From Vitellaria paradoxa (taxonomy: Eukaryota > Streptophyta > Magnoliopsida > Ericales > Sapotaceae): DNA of 64,000 nt. The stretch covers positions 21,127,894 to 21,191,893 of the forward strand of contig CM034240.1 in assembly GCA_019916065.1 (NCBI GenBank). Direction: 5' to 3'. A model generated the notes under the pieces. The model ran no database searches. It was given only the letters and a program-made list of their open reading frames with translations, and had not been told where the DNA came from. Position numbers and translations under genes: made by a program. This document shows, one piece after another, positions 11,336 to 23,268 of the stretch (its first letter is position 1; the number at the start of each line of letters is the position of its first letter).

Positions 11336-13438
11336 CGGGGGAGGGGAGTAATTAGAGAGAGGCAAATATAAAAGAATAAGATTATTGATAGGAAACTAAT
11401 GAGTGAGTTTGTAGATCGGTGTGGATTTTGAGTTAGAATGTTTGTGTGTGGGGGATTGTTGAAAAAAAAAATTATTAAAGTCGTAAATAGAATACGGCTT
11501 TATAGAGAGATAAAGAATCATTGAGTTTATTGAGAGACATGGAAATAGAATGAGTGCTTGCATTTATAGATTGAGAGATAAATAAAAAGATGAATAGTAA
11601 GAAAATGAATTTATAATTGAGAACCAAAGAAAATAGTTATGATGGTTCTAATTTGGCAATACTATGTAGTATGGTTAAGCCATAAGGGTAAAGTAAAAAT
11701 TTAAAATTTTAGTTAATTAATTATAAAGATCAATTTGTTACAAAATTTTAAAAATAAAAAAGATATAAGTAATTTTTCATACCTTAAAAAGGAGTTGTAG
11801 TATTAACAAACCTCAAGAAAAGTTTAAATAATTTGCCCCAAAATATAATATTTTATATGCGAAATTTTGAACCAAAATGACCTGGTAAGATGTTACATTT
11901 GCGTAATAAAAAGACATGTTCATGATTTGATAAAGATGAACTAACAAGTTTTACCATATTATTATGATAAATTTTTGTATTAGATTCTAAGAAAAGAAAA
12001 ATACTGTTGAATGGTACATACATTCTTAATACTACCTAATAATGCTCAAAACTCGTATTGATTTGCCACATTGAACTAGTAAATTGTGACTTCGACTAAA
12101 AAATTAAATACTCTATAGTTCATTATTTAAAATATCCATTGTAACAAAAAATTGACTTAAACCGCTAAAAGTTGCGATTTTAGCCGATAATTCTTACGAA
12201 TCATTTACCGTTGATCATTTGAATCCATAGATTGAACAATCTTTATAAATTAAAATTATTATATAATTATTTTATTATTTTTAAAAACTAAAACTATTAT
12301 AAATTCATAATACATATTTAGAGCTATTATTTTAATTGTTTATGTAATATCAACAATTTTTACTAAAGAAAAAATTTTTAACTTACAATGACTTTAAAAA
12401 ATAAATAATTAAAATTATAAAAATATTTAATAAATAATATGTTTTAGATAATTTTAATTATTTAATATTTAATTTTATTTATACATTATATTTGATACAG
12501 CACGTGAAAATAGTCTACGAATCAAACACCTTATGCACAAATAATGAATTTTTGGAACAAATAGAAATCAAAATAGGCAAACAAGTTATTACCAGGTTTA
12601 CAAAAATCACTTAGAATAATAGAGACAAATCTATAACACTTAAACTAATTAATAATCAAGCTGCTGAAATCTATAACCTTGAAGGTTTAAATAAAAATCC
12701 TAACAAGAAAATAAGGACAAAAACTCTTCAAAACAAGAAACCTAATAACAGAAATTATTTCTAAAATAATTTAAAAAATCTTCTAAAATGGGAAAGCCCT
12801 AAAAATCTGGATGCAAAAGATGGAACTAAGCTTTTGGAGATATCACAGAAAACTTTTATTAATTTTTTTTTTTTTCAAAATTTTTCTTCTCCATGCAATC
12901 AAAGGCAGTATTCTGAGCTACCTTAATATTTAATCTATTTATAATATCATAATTTAATTTTGATTGACTCTACAGTTCAACCATTAATCTTTTAATATGG
13001 TTGAAATTTCGCAACCAACACTGCACCGTATCCGAGGCTAATTAACTTTCATTGGGTTAATTAGAAAACCATTTAATGATTTTTTAAAGATGATTAACTC
13101 GTAAAATTATTATATTATTTTGATAAATCTTTGTATAAAAAATATAGTAATATAGTACTACTATGAAAAAAAAGAAGAAGAAAAAAACCACCCCCGGGGG
13201 GTGGGGCGAATACAACCGCGACTAATGATGGACTGGAATGTCTAAAGACACAATTACCGGCCCATTGCCTTTGTTCAACAAAAATCATAGAGCTAAATCT
13301 GTATTCGATGATAATTAATTGAATGGTTTGTTTTGTTTAATTTAATATGATTTTTATTATTGATCAAATAAATAAGAAAAAGTAATGCTGAATTATACGT
13401 AAACGCTAACAAAAAAAAAAATCATATTTGGTTAGACT
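11336..13438. other. Gene-free AT-rich stretch
   Basis: I see no gene and no repeat with definable ends. One oddity is a near-palindromic G/C block, CCACCCCCGGGGGGTGG, at about 13188-13204, sitting directly after an A-rich run. It resembles the homopolymer blocks inside the tandem array and may be an assembly artefact. Confidence 0.6.
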
Positions 13439-13468
13439 CACATGCTTTCGCTTTTCAACAAAAGCATG

Positions 13469-14030
13469 CAGGGACGGAACCAGAACTTTTGCCCAGGGGG
13501 CACCGGGCGCCAGGGGGCACCGAACGCCAAGGGGGGCACCGAACATCCAAGAAAAAATAACAATCGACTTATTTTTCAATTAAGAGTAGGAGAAAAATGA
13601 TGTTATTTTTAGAGAGAAAATAAATTATTCTTGAGTATTAACTAGTGAATATATTTATCACAGTTAATGGTTCAAGCACCTGAAGTTTATTAGAGATATC
13701 CCTTACTACAAAAAATATAATTATTATTAAATTTTATTATCTATAGAATTTATTATGTTATATGCTAAATTTGCTGATAGTATAAACAAAAATATGCAAT
13801 AATGTATTAAAAGATACACTTTATTTCATAAAAAATACCAAATTTGATTCTTTTAAACTTTTTATATGTTAAAAAAATTTGAGTTAACTTTAAATTTTTA
13901 ATAAAATCAAAATATCTTAATTTTTAATTAATTTAATTTTTAAATAAAATTAAAATAATAAGGAGGGCATTTTAATAATTTTATCTAAAAAATTGAGAGG
14001 GTCACTTGCCCCAACGTAGCTCCGCTCGTG
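13469..14030. mobile_element. Non-autonomous hAT element, 562 bp, CAGGG-type ends
   Basis: The left end CAGGGACGGAACCAG and the reverse complement of the right end, CACGAGCGGAGCTAC, resemble the CAGNGGCGGANCCAG ends of plant TTF/DUF4371-type hAT elements. Sister units run from TTTTCAACAAGGG directly into TATGTTTG, which gives the empty site. Flanking octamers AAAGCATG (13461-13468) and AAGGTATG (14031-14038) look like a target duplication that has since gained two transitions. A short GGGGGCACCG motif is repeated three times near the left end. No transposase frame is present. The autonomous element at 55526-60082 has the same end type. Confidence 0.72.
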
Positions 14031-14140
14031 AAGGTATGTTTGTATTGAGAATAAAGGAAAGTAAATTTTACTAGAATAATTTTTTCCCTCCATTATATTA
14101 ATTTGGATAAGGAGTGTAACCATTACCCCCATATAGGAGT

Positions 14141-14771
14141 GAGGGATGTCAAATATACCCGTATCCGGTAAATACCTACTTCACCCAACCCGTTTGGGGA
14201 GAGTATGTGGATGTTAATAGCGGAGACGGGGACGGGTATGGAGATTTAAAATGTTACCCGAACAGGTACGGGGACGGGAACGGGTATGATAGTCCCCATC
14301 CCGCCGCGTATCCGTTTAAATATTTATTTGTTAATTTTGTTGGCGTAATGACTCCTTTAAAAGTCCCACATCGGTTTCTCACAAAGAAGTGGAGGTCTTG
14401 TGAGATTATAAATAAATATCTCTTTCTCTTTGGTTAAGAGTATTAGTCAAAGTCAAAGATTTATATATATATTTAATTTTTATTTAATATATATATGTAA
14501 TATATATTTTTATTTAGTATATATAATATTTATAATAATTTTAAATATTTATTTTATACATAGACTATATAATTTGTAATAGTTAGTATACTTGGCAGGT
14601 AAACGGGGACAGGGATGGGAAATTTATTATCTTGTGGGGACGGGTATGGAGAAAATTTGTTTCTCCAAAATGGGGCGGAAACGAGGACGGGTAAGGATAT
14701 TGTTAAACAGGGACAGGGACGAGAACGGAGACTGTCATACCCATCCCAAACCTGTCTCATTGACATTCCTA
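14141..14771. mobile_element. Non-autonomous hAT-like element, 631 bp, carrying an snRNA-type promoter cassette
   Basis: Ends are AGGGATGTCAA on the left and, reverse-complemented, AGGAATGTCAA on the right. The flanking octamers ATAGGAGT (14133-14140) and ATAGGAGC (14772-14779) form an 8-bp target duplication with one later change. Unit 2 shows the empty site (GGGAGTAAATTG near 19122). Both arms are full of GGGGACGGG-type short repeats. The centre holds a USE-plus-TATA cassette (listed separately) and an AT-rich stretch. Frames inside it merely translate the GGGACGGG repeats. Confidence 0.8.
14363..14414 (+). promoter_or_regulatory. Plant snRNA-type promoter cassette: USE plus TATA
   Basis: GTCCCACATCG at 14363-14373 is a perfect match to the plant snRNA upstream sequence element (RTCCCACATCG). 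TATAAATA follows at 14407-14414 with 33 bases between. Plant Pol II snRNA promoters use about this spacing, while Pol III ones use about ten bases fewer. The intervening sequence (TTTCTCAC, then GGTCTTGTGAG) also matches the cassette in the copia LTRs. No snRNA sequence is recognised downstream. Function is inferred from sequence only. Confidence 0.55.
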
Positions 14772-15996
14772 ATAGGAGCAAATTGTTACGTGGGAGGTGG
14801 GTGCCGAGGGGGTGATGAAAAAAATTTTATCTCATCTCATTAACCTCATAAAATATTTCTTTACGTCCTATAAAACCCTAGACAACGATGTCATATATAA
14901 TTATAATTAATATTATAAAAAATAATTTACTTAATCAAATTGAAATTAATTAATTATTAAATTATCTTATCAAAATAATATTTAATAAATAAAAATTTAT
15001 TATTAAAATAATTTATTTTATTTTATTAAGTTAATATTATTGAAATATTAATTTATGATTAAAATTATTTATTTTCTCAAACTAAAATTCATTTTTAATA
15101 AATAATAATTACTTATTAAAATAATTTATTTTATTAAAATATTTTATTAAATAAAAATTATTTCTCACAAATAATAATTTACTAGATTATATATTGTATT
15201 AAAATAATTTACTAAAATTAAAATTTTATTTAAATAATTAACATTATTTATTTTTAAGTTAATTTGATCAAAATAAAAATAATTTTTAACAAATAATAAT
15301 TCATTATTAATATTAATTGCTATTGGAATATTAATATATGATAAAAATTATTTTTATAATTAACATTTTCATTTAAAATTTTTTTTGGTAAGCATTTTCA
15401 TTTAAAATTATATTTAATAATATATGTTTTATTAAAATTAAGTATTATTAAAATAACAATTATTATGATGATTTATTTTATTATAATATTTTTTTTAGAT
15501 TAAATATTAACTTTTACTTTTGGCTCGTTTATTCTCATTCTAAACACAATTAATTTTTATCCTTGAAACTTTTTAGCATTTCAGACATAGTATAATTATT
15601 ATAAGATAATATTTACTCTCTCAAGCCAGACATAAATATTATAAATATATTACCCAATTAAACATTATTTGAGTAATTGAATTTTTTACCTCCAAATTTT
15701 TATCTTGTAGCCAACGTTACGTAAATATGAAAATTAATCGCAAACTTAATTACGTACAGATGAAAGTTCGAACTCAAATTATTCAAAAAATTATTACAGT
15801 TGAACAAGTTAAAAAAAAAAAAAAAATCACTCTACCAATTTAAGTGCACTCTGTACTCGAAAATTTTAAACTTGCAAAACCCTCAAATGAAGTCACAAGC
15901 CCAGCAGTGTTTAGGGAATTGGTGAACTATAATTTCAGGTGCACGACAAAAAGAAAGAGTGGAAAACAAACAGATAAAGAGAATTGAGCAAACAAG

Positions 15997-16479
15997 TAGG
16001 GTTGGAAACGAGCCGAACTGAGCCGAGTTTTAACATGTTCGAGGTCGGCTTGAGCTTTTTATACTGAGCTCGAGCTCAAGCTCGATTCGAGCTTTTATAT
16101 AGGCTCGAGCTCGGCTCGATAAAGAAGAATTTAGGCTCGGATAAGCTCGCGAATAGCTCGATTAAACCAAAACGACGTCGTTTTGATTTAAAATATAATA
16201 TATTTAAAAAATCGTTTTGATTTAAAATATAATATATTTAAAAAATATAATAAAAATATTACTAAAAATATAAAAATATTATTAAAAAAATATATATATT
16301 ATTCTAACCGAGTCTACTCGCGAGCTTTCAAGCCGTGCTTCTCTAAGCTTGAGCTCGAGCTCGAGCTCGAATCCAAAACGAGCTAAAAACCAAGCTCAGT
16401 TCGAGCTTGTTTAACTCATAAATCGAGCTCGAGCTGAGCTCGAATAGCTCGCGAACGGCTCGATTCGTTTCCATCCCTA
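15997..16479. mobile_element. hAT MITE, 483 bp, perfect 8-bp target duplication
   Basis: TAGGGTTGGAAACGA at the left and TAGGGATGGAAACGA (reverse complement of the right end) form a 15-bp terminal inverted repeat with one mismatch. CAAACAAG is duplicated exactly at 15989-15996 and 16480-16487. Units 2 and 3 have a single CAAACAAGG at the same place. The arms are rich in GAGCTCGAGC-type repeats, giving strong self-complementarity. The centre is AT-rich and non-coding. Confidence 0.9.
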
Positions 16480-16829
16480 CAAACAAGGCATCTATTTGTC
16501 ATCCACTAGTTATTTCTATTCCCAAGGACTCAAGCATTGTTGTGCTCACTTGTCTCCTACGCTAGAATATAAAATATTTAAAATATATAAAAACAGAAAA
16601 AAAATAATTATTGTTAAGGTTCTCATACCGATTATAACAGAGACCAGTGAACAGTATATAAATGTTAGGAAAAAATTCATTTTTTGAGTTAATTTTTAAG
16701 ATAAGATAGACTTTAAAATTATCAAAAAATTAATATCAGAACCCAATCATATTATTAGTAAAAACAATATGAATACATTTATATTATTAAATTTTAATTC
16801 AACAATTTCAAAATTAATCCTAACCGATC

Positions 16830-17085
16830 CCTTTTCCTTCCTTTCTTGATTCTTCCTCACTCGAGCTTGAAAATGAATTAACCAGAGCTTTCATGCGCGT
16901 GAACTGCCTCCCCCCAACAACCTGTCTTGCAAGTAAATGAATCTCAAGTGGCAAAAAATCAAATCCATAATGGCATCCAACCTATACAACAACCACGCAC
17001 AGAAACCCCGCCATCAAACCAATCACGTCCTAATTAAAGACACCAATCACGGCTCATATCGCACCCAACTTGCACTCACAAAAAG
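16830..17085. repeat. Best-conserved block of the tandem unit (unit 1 copy)
   Basis: This roughly 250-base block is richer in G+C than the rest of the unit and is kept with few changes in all four units (also near 20930-21180, 24925-25290 and 30245-30505). It contains CATGCGCGTGAACTGCC, GGCATCCAACCTATACAACA and CACCAATCACGGCTCAT. A short frame starting at the ATG before GCATCC can be read in some copies, but unit 4 lacks that ATG, so I do not call it a gene. It could be a fragment of an old promoter, leader or non-coding RNA. Confidence 0.5.
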
Positions 17086-18978
17086 GGGGGGGGGGTTCTA
17101 CAATTAATTTAATTAGCAGGACGCCCATAACAATTTTACATTTATATTAATATTCTAAATTTTAATTTTAGTTTGAAAACACTAACTAAAAGCTAATTTC
17201 CACGTACTTACCTTCTTGGCGTCTTCCGAAATTGCTCTATCACATTTTAAACTGCTTTTAAATTATATATAAAAATAAAAATATCAAATTAACAAAATGT
17301 TAAAATACTTATTACTGAAAATTTAATTTTTTTTATTTATTTTAAATAAAAAATTAACTTTTTAATAATTAGTTACAAAAAGAACTAATTCTATCTTTCC
17401 AAACTAAACCTTAGTCTCGCAGCCTGTAAAAATTGTCCATGCTTAGTGATATTTGATTTTTATTTTTATTTTTCAGTAAAAGTAAAAGACAATTTTGACA
17501 CATGCAAATGCGGTCCAATTTTCTTTTCTTTTTTTTTTATGAAGTTATTTTAAGCCTTTAAATGGGATTCTAATTAGTTAAATAGTTGAAGTGTCAAATC
17601 GGATCAAGAATTTAGCATTAGCCTATATATATATATATATATATATATATGTCAACTGGAATTCTACTTCGACAGTTGAATGACTTAGCTCATACAAATC
17701 CCATTTAAAAAAAAATTGTATTTATGAATTTAAAATAACAAAAATTAGTACTCAATGGTTATTAAGAATAGCAGCACAGATTAATTTTCAAACACAAATT
17801 TAATAACGTTGATATAAATTACTAATAAGATTATTTTTGTCATTTCATTACCTTGTCATATACTGCTCAATCTCAAAGATAATAAGACTCGAAGACGTTA
17901 ACATGATCAATATTAATTCGAGATATCAGGTCAAGAACTATTGAATTAAAATTTAACGGTTTAAATTTATTTAATATTTTTTATAATAAAAAGATCGAAT
18001 CAGCTGGGTATCATTAAATTATTTAAAAAAATAATAAAACTTAAATTAATCTAAATTGTTAATTTTAGTCTAAATACCCCAACCTCGATGCTAGCATGCT
18101 CTCTCTCGAAACCAAAAGTACCCTTAGACTAATTTTAGATTGCACAAAAAGAAAGAAAAAAAAAAAGGAAAAGAAAACAACCTAAAAAGAAGTGCTTACC
18201 ATATTTAGATCCCAACTATGGCAGGGGCAGCAGACCAGTTGCTACAACTTAAGAGACGTTTGTTCCCCCCCCCCCCCCCCCCAAAAAAAAAAGTGTAACC
18301 TTGGGAGATTTTGGTTTATCAAAAAAAAAAAATACACATAAAAAATTCTATTTTTTATCAAAAATTTTCAAAATTTTTAATTAAATTTTAATATGTGTCA
18401 TTTTTACACAAATTTTTCATTTTGTTGACCATCCAATCACCACCTTTATATTTTTTTAATACATGAGATTTTAGTTGATAATTAAGTATTTATTAAAATT
18501 TATAAAAATTTAATAAAACTAGAAAAAAATTGTAAAAGTTGAAAAAAATTGTAAAATTTAGATAAAATTAATTTTGTGTCTAGTAAAGAAAGATAGAAAA
18601 AATTAGTATAAATTAAATTTTTTTATTTTATTGGTAGCGTTGCCTAACGTCACCTTAGCTAATTATTAAATTTATTCTAAGATCCAACAGCTACATGTCA
18701 AACATGCAGGTTACGAGAATTAAGCTTTAATCGCATTTTATAATTTATATTTTATCTAAATTGATTAATTTAGAAAAGAAAAGAAGAAAAGAAAGGAAAA
18801 GACTTAGTCCTTGGCCCAGTCCAATTGTCGAACTTAATATTTGAGCCAAATTTGACATAAGAAAAATAAAAAATTAAAAAAAAAACACACAATTAAACAT
18901 TAAACAAACTCAATCTCAGTCTGAATATTATATTGGTTCAAAATAACACATAAACAGTTAAAAATAAATACCGAATAT

Positions 18979-21900
18979 CGTATGCATACGCTTTTCAACA
19001 AGGGTATGTTTGCATTGAGAATAAAGAAAGATAAATTTTACTAGGGTAGTTTTTACCTTCCATTATATTAGTTTGGATGAGGGGTAGCAATTACCCTGAG
19101 CGTAACCATTACCCTAAATGGGAGTAAATTGATACTTAGAGGAGGTGCGTGATGAGAGGGTGATGAAAAAATTTTATCTCATCTTATTAATCTTATAAAA
19201 TATTTCTTTATACTCCTATAAAACCCTAGATGATGATATCCTATATAATTATAATAAACATTATAAAAAATAATTTATTTAATCAAATTGAAATTGATCA
19301 ATTATTAAATTATATTATCAAAATAATATTTAAAATAATAAAAATTTATTATTAAATTAATTTATTTTATTTTTTAAATTAATATTATTGAAATATTAAT
19401 TTATGATTAAAGTTATTTATTTTCTCAAATTAAAATTCATTTTAATAAATTGTAATTGCTTATTAAAATAGTTTATCTTATCAAAATATTTTATTAAATA
19501 AAAATTATTTCTCATAAATAATAATTTATTATATTATATATTGTATTAAAAATAAATTACTAAAATTATCAATTTATTTAAATAAACTAAAATTATTTAT
19601 TTTTTAAATTACTTTTATTAAAATAAAAATAATTTTTAAAAATAATAATTCATTATTAATATTAATTACTATGGAAATATTAATGTATGATAAAATTTTT
19701 TTTTTATAATTAACATTTTTATCTAAAATTATATTTAATAATATATATTTTATTAAAATTAATTATTATTAAAATAACAATTACTGTGATAATTTATTTT
19801 ATTACAATATTTTACTAAGATTCAATATTAACTTTCACCTTTGACCAGTTTATCCTCATTTCAAATACAATTAACTTTTACCCTTTAAAATTTTTAGCAT
19901 TTCAGATATAATATAATTATTACAAGATAATATTTACTCTTTCAATCCAAATATAAATGCTATTTGAGTAATTGAACATTTTACCTCCAAATTTTTGTAC
20001 CAAACATTACGTAAATGTGAAATTTAATGACAAACTTAATTACGTAAAGATGAGAGTTCGAACTCAAGTTATTCAAAAATTTATTACAGTTGAACATGTT
20101 AAAAAAAAAAAAAAAATCACTCTACCAATTTAAGTGCACTTTGTACTCGAAATTTTTTAACTAGCAAAACTCTGGAATGAAGTCACAAGCCCAGCAGTGT
20201 TAAGGGCATTGGTGAACTATAATTTCATGTGTAGGACAAAAAGAAAGAGCGAAGACAAACGGATAAAGAGAATTGAGCAAACAAGGCATCTATTAGCCAT
20301 CAACTTGTTATTTCTATTCCCAAGGATTCACGTTGTTGTCCTCACTTGACTCCTTTTCAAGAATATAAAGGCTTATTTGATTTATTTTTTTATTTTTTAT
20401 TTTTTGTTTTGAATTATTTTTTATTTTACGTTTTTGAAAATAAGGAAAAAATTCAAAATATATTTAGTTATTTGTATTTTTAAAATTTATTTTAGAAAAT
20501 AAAAAATAAACTTACACATAAAATAAAAAATAACAAAAAGTCATTTTGAGCGTTTTTAATTTAAAATAAAAAAAATTTGAAAATAATGAAAACAGAATAT
20601 TTTTTGTTTCTTTATTTTGAGATTTTTAAAACATAAAATGAAAAAAAAAATAGAAAACAAAAAAAAATAAACCAAATGTCACCTAAAATATTTAAAAATA
20701 GAAAAAATATTACTATCGAAGTTTCTATATCAATTGTGAAAGAAACTGGTGATCAGTATATAAATATAAAGAAAAATCTCATCTTATGAGTTGATTTTTA
20801 AAATGAGATAAATGTCAAATCATTGAATAATCGGTATCAAAGTCCTAAGATACTATTAGTAAAACAATATATAAATACGTCTAAATTATTAATTTTTAAT
20901 CCAACAATTCCGAAATTAATTGTAACCGAGCCCTTTGCCTACCTTTCTTTATTCTTCCTCCCTCGAGCTTGAAAATTAATTAATCAGAGCTTTCATGCGC
21001 GTGAACTGCCTCCCCTCAACAACCTTTCTTGCAAATAAATGAAATCTCAAATAGCAAAACAATCAAATCCATAATGGCATCCAACCTATACAACAACCAT
21101 GCACAGAAACCCCGCCATCAAACCAATCACATCCTAAAGACACCAATCACGGCTCATGTCACACCCAACTTGCACGCAAGCAAGAGAAAAAAAAAAAAAA
21201 AAAATTCTATAATTAAGGCTTAGTTTGGAACAAATTTAGTTAGATTTTTTTTAACTAGTTAAATTTGTGTTTGAAAAGGAAAAAAAGTAATTTTTTTTAA
21301 GGTGGTTAACTTATTTTTGTGAATTTGACATTTTTATCCTTGAAATTTTAAAAGAAAGTTAAAATATAAGAAAGTAAATTTAACCAAGCACTATTAAAAT
21401 AATTATTAACTTGACTAATGACAACTGATGCCAAACAGAGCCTAATGTAATTGGTAAAACTACCGTAACAATTTCACATTTATATTAACATTTTTAATTT
21501 TTAATTTTAGTTAGACGATGCTAACTAAAAGTTAACTTCAACGTTCTTACCTTCTTGACTTTTCCAAGAAGGAGCAAAATTGCTCTATTACATTTTGAAT
21601 TGTTTTTAAACTATATATATATATGAAAACAAAAGTATCAAATTTACAAAACGTTGAAATACTTATTACTGAAAAAAATAGTCTTTTTTTTTCAAATTAA
21701 AAAAACTAACTTTTCAATAGTTAGTTAAAAAAAAAAAAAGAAAATTAATTTTTTTTAAACTAGGCCTTATTCTCACAGCCTGTAAAAATTGTTCATGTTT
21801 AGTGATATTTGATTTTTATTTTTATTTTTTCCATAAAAATAAAAGACAGTTTTGACCCGTGCAAATTAAGTCCAATTTTCCTTTTTTTTTAATTTCTTTC

Positions 21901-23268
21901 ATCAAGTTAATTTAGCCCTTTAAGTGGGATTCTAATTAGTTAGATAGTTGAAGTATCAAATCGGATCAAGAATTTAGCATAAGCCTATATATATATATAT
22001 ATGTCAACTGGAATTCTGCATCAACCCTTGAATGACTCAGCTCATACAAATCCTATTAAAAAAAAATGTATTTATGAATTTGAAATAACAAAAATTAATA
22101 CTCATCGGATATTAAGAATATTAGCACAGATTAATTGTCAAACACAAATTTAATAATGCTAATATAAATTACCAGTAAAATTATTTTTGTCATTTCATTA
22201 CTTTGTCATATATTGCTCAACCTCAAAGATAATGGGACTCAAAAATGTTGACATGACCAATGTCAGTTCGGGATATTAGGTTAAGAATCATTAAATTAAA
22301 ATTTAACAGTTCAAATTTATTCAAATTTTTTTTTATATTAAAAAAATTGAATTAGCCGGAAATCATTAAATTATTTAAAAAAATAAAAAAACTTAAATGG
22401 TTCTAAATTGTTAATTTTAATCCAAAAACCTCAATCTTGATGTTAGCATGCTCTCTCTTCAAGCCAAAAGTTGACTAATTTTGGATTGTACAAAAAGAAG
22501 GGGAAAAAAAAAAGAAAACAACCAAAAAAGAAGTGCTTACCATATTTAGATCAAAACTATAGCAGGGGCAGCAGACCAGTGGCTGCAACTTAAGATACGT
22601 TTGTTTGGAGAAAAAAAAAAAAGGTGTAACCTTGGGAGATTTTGGTTTATATAAAAAAAAAAAACATTTTTTATTAATTTTTTTAAAATTTTTAATTAAA
22701 TTTTAGTACGTGCCACCTTTACGCAAATTTTTCATTTTGTTGACCATCCAAACACCACCTTTATATTTTTTTAATACATGAGATTTTAGTTGATAATTAA
22801 GTACTTATTACAAATTTATAAAAATTTAACAAAATTAGAAAAAAACTGTAAAAGTTGAAAAAAAATTGAAAAATTTAGATAAAATTAATTTTGTGTTTTG
22901 TAAAGAGAGATAGAAAAATTTTGTATAAATTAAATCTTTTTATTTTATTGGTGAGCCTAACGCCACCATAATTGATTATTAAATTTATTCCAAGATCCAA
23001 CAGCGTGTCGAACATGCTGGTTACGAAAATTAACTTTTAACCGCATTTTATAATTTATATTTTATCTAAATTGATTAATTTAGAAAAGAAATGAAGACAA
23101 CAAAGTAAAAGGCTAAATCCTTGGTCCAATTGTTCAACTTAATATCACTTTGAGTTAAATTTGGTATAGAAAAAATAGAATAAACACGACTAAACAGATC
23201 CAATCTCAATCTAAATATTTTATTCGTCCAAAATAACACATAAATGACCAAAAATAAATATCAGGTAT
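18979..23268. repeat. Tandem array unit 2
   Basis: This is the cleanest copy. The only clear extra insertion is a 226-bp Tourist-like MITE at 21217-21442. It supplies the empty sites for the insertions in units 1, 3 and 4. The AT-rich element spans roughly 19004-20012. No gene seen; frames such as 21029-21223 lie across the conserved block but are not kept open in the other units. Confidence 0.85.
21217..21442. mobile_element. Tourist-like MITE, 226 bp, TAA target duplication
   Basis: Ends are GGCTTAGTTTGG and, reverse-complemented, GGCTCTGTTTGG, flanked by TAA at 21214-21216 and 21443-21445. Unit 1 runs through this position without the insert. A 3-bp T/A-rich target duplication and GGC-GTTTGG ends fit PIF/Harbinger-derived Tourist MITEs. 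No coding sequence. Confidence 0.75.

Larger units (their letters stand above)
13439..18978. repeat. Tandem array unit 1
   Basis: This copy carries three hAT-type insertions (13469-14030, 14141-14771, 15997-16479), each placed at a site that is uninterrupted in at least one sister unit. Without them it is about 3.85 kb. A TA microsatellite at about 17624-17650 is longer here than in the other units. A run of 18 or more C bases at about 18265-18282 replaces sequence that is T/G/A-rich in unit 2. No coding sequence is recognised. Confidence 0.85.

Noticed and set aside
14207..14843. Gly/Asp/Arg-rich frames at 14207-14437 and 14592-14843
   Set aside because: They are translations of GGGGACGGG repeats in the arms of the hAT MITE.
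16961..17060. Short frame with NLYNNHAQKPRHQTNH in the array units
   Set aside because: The ATG is missing in unit 4 and frames downstream are broken in other units, so coding is not supported.
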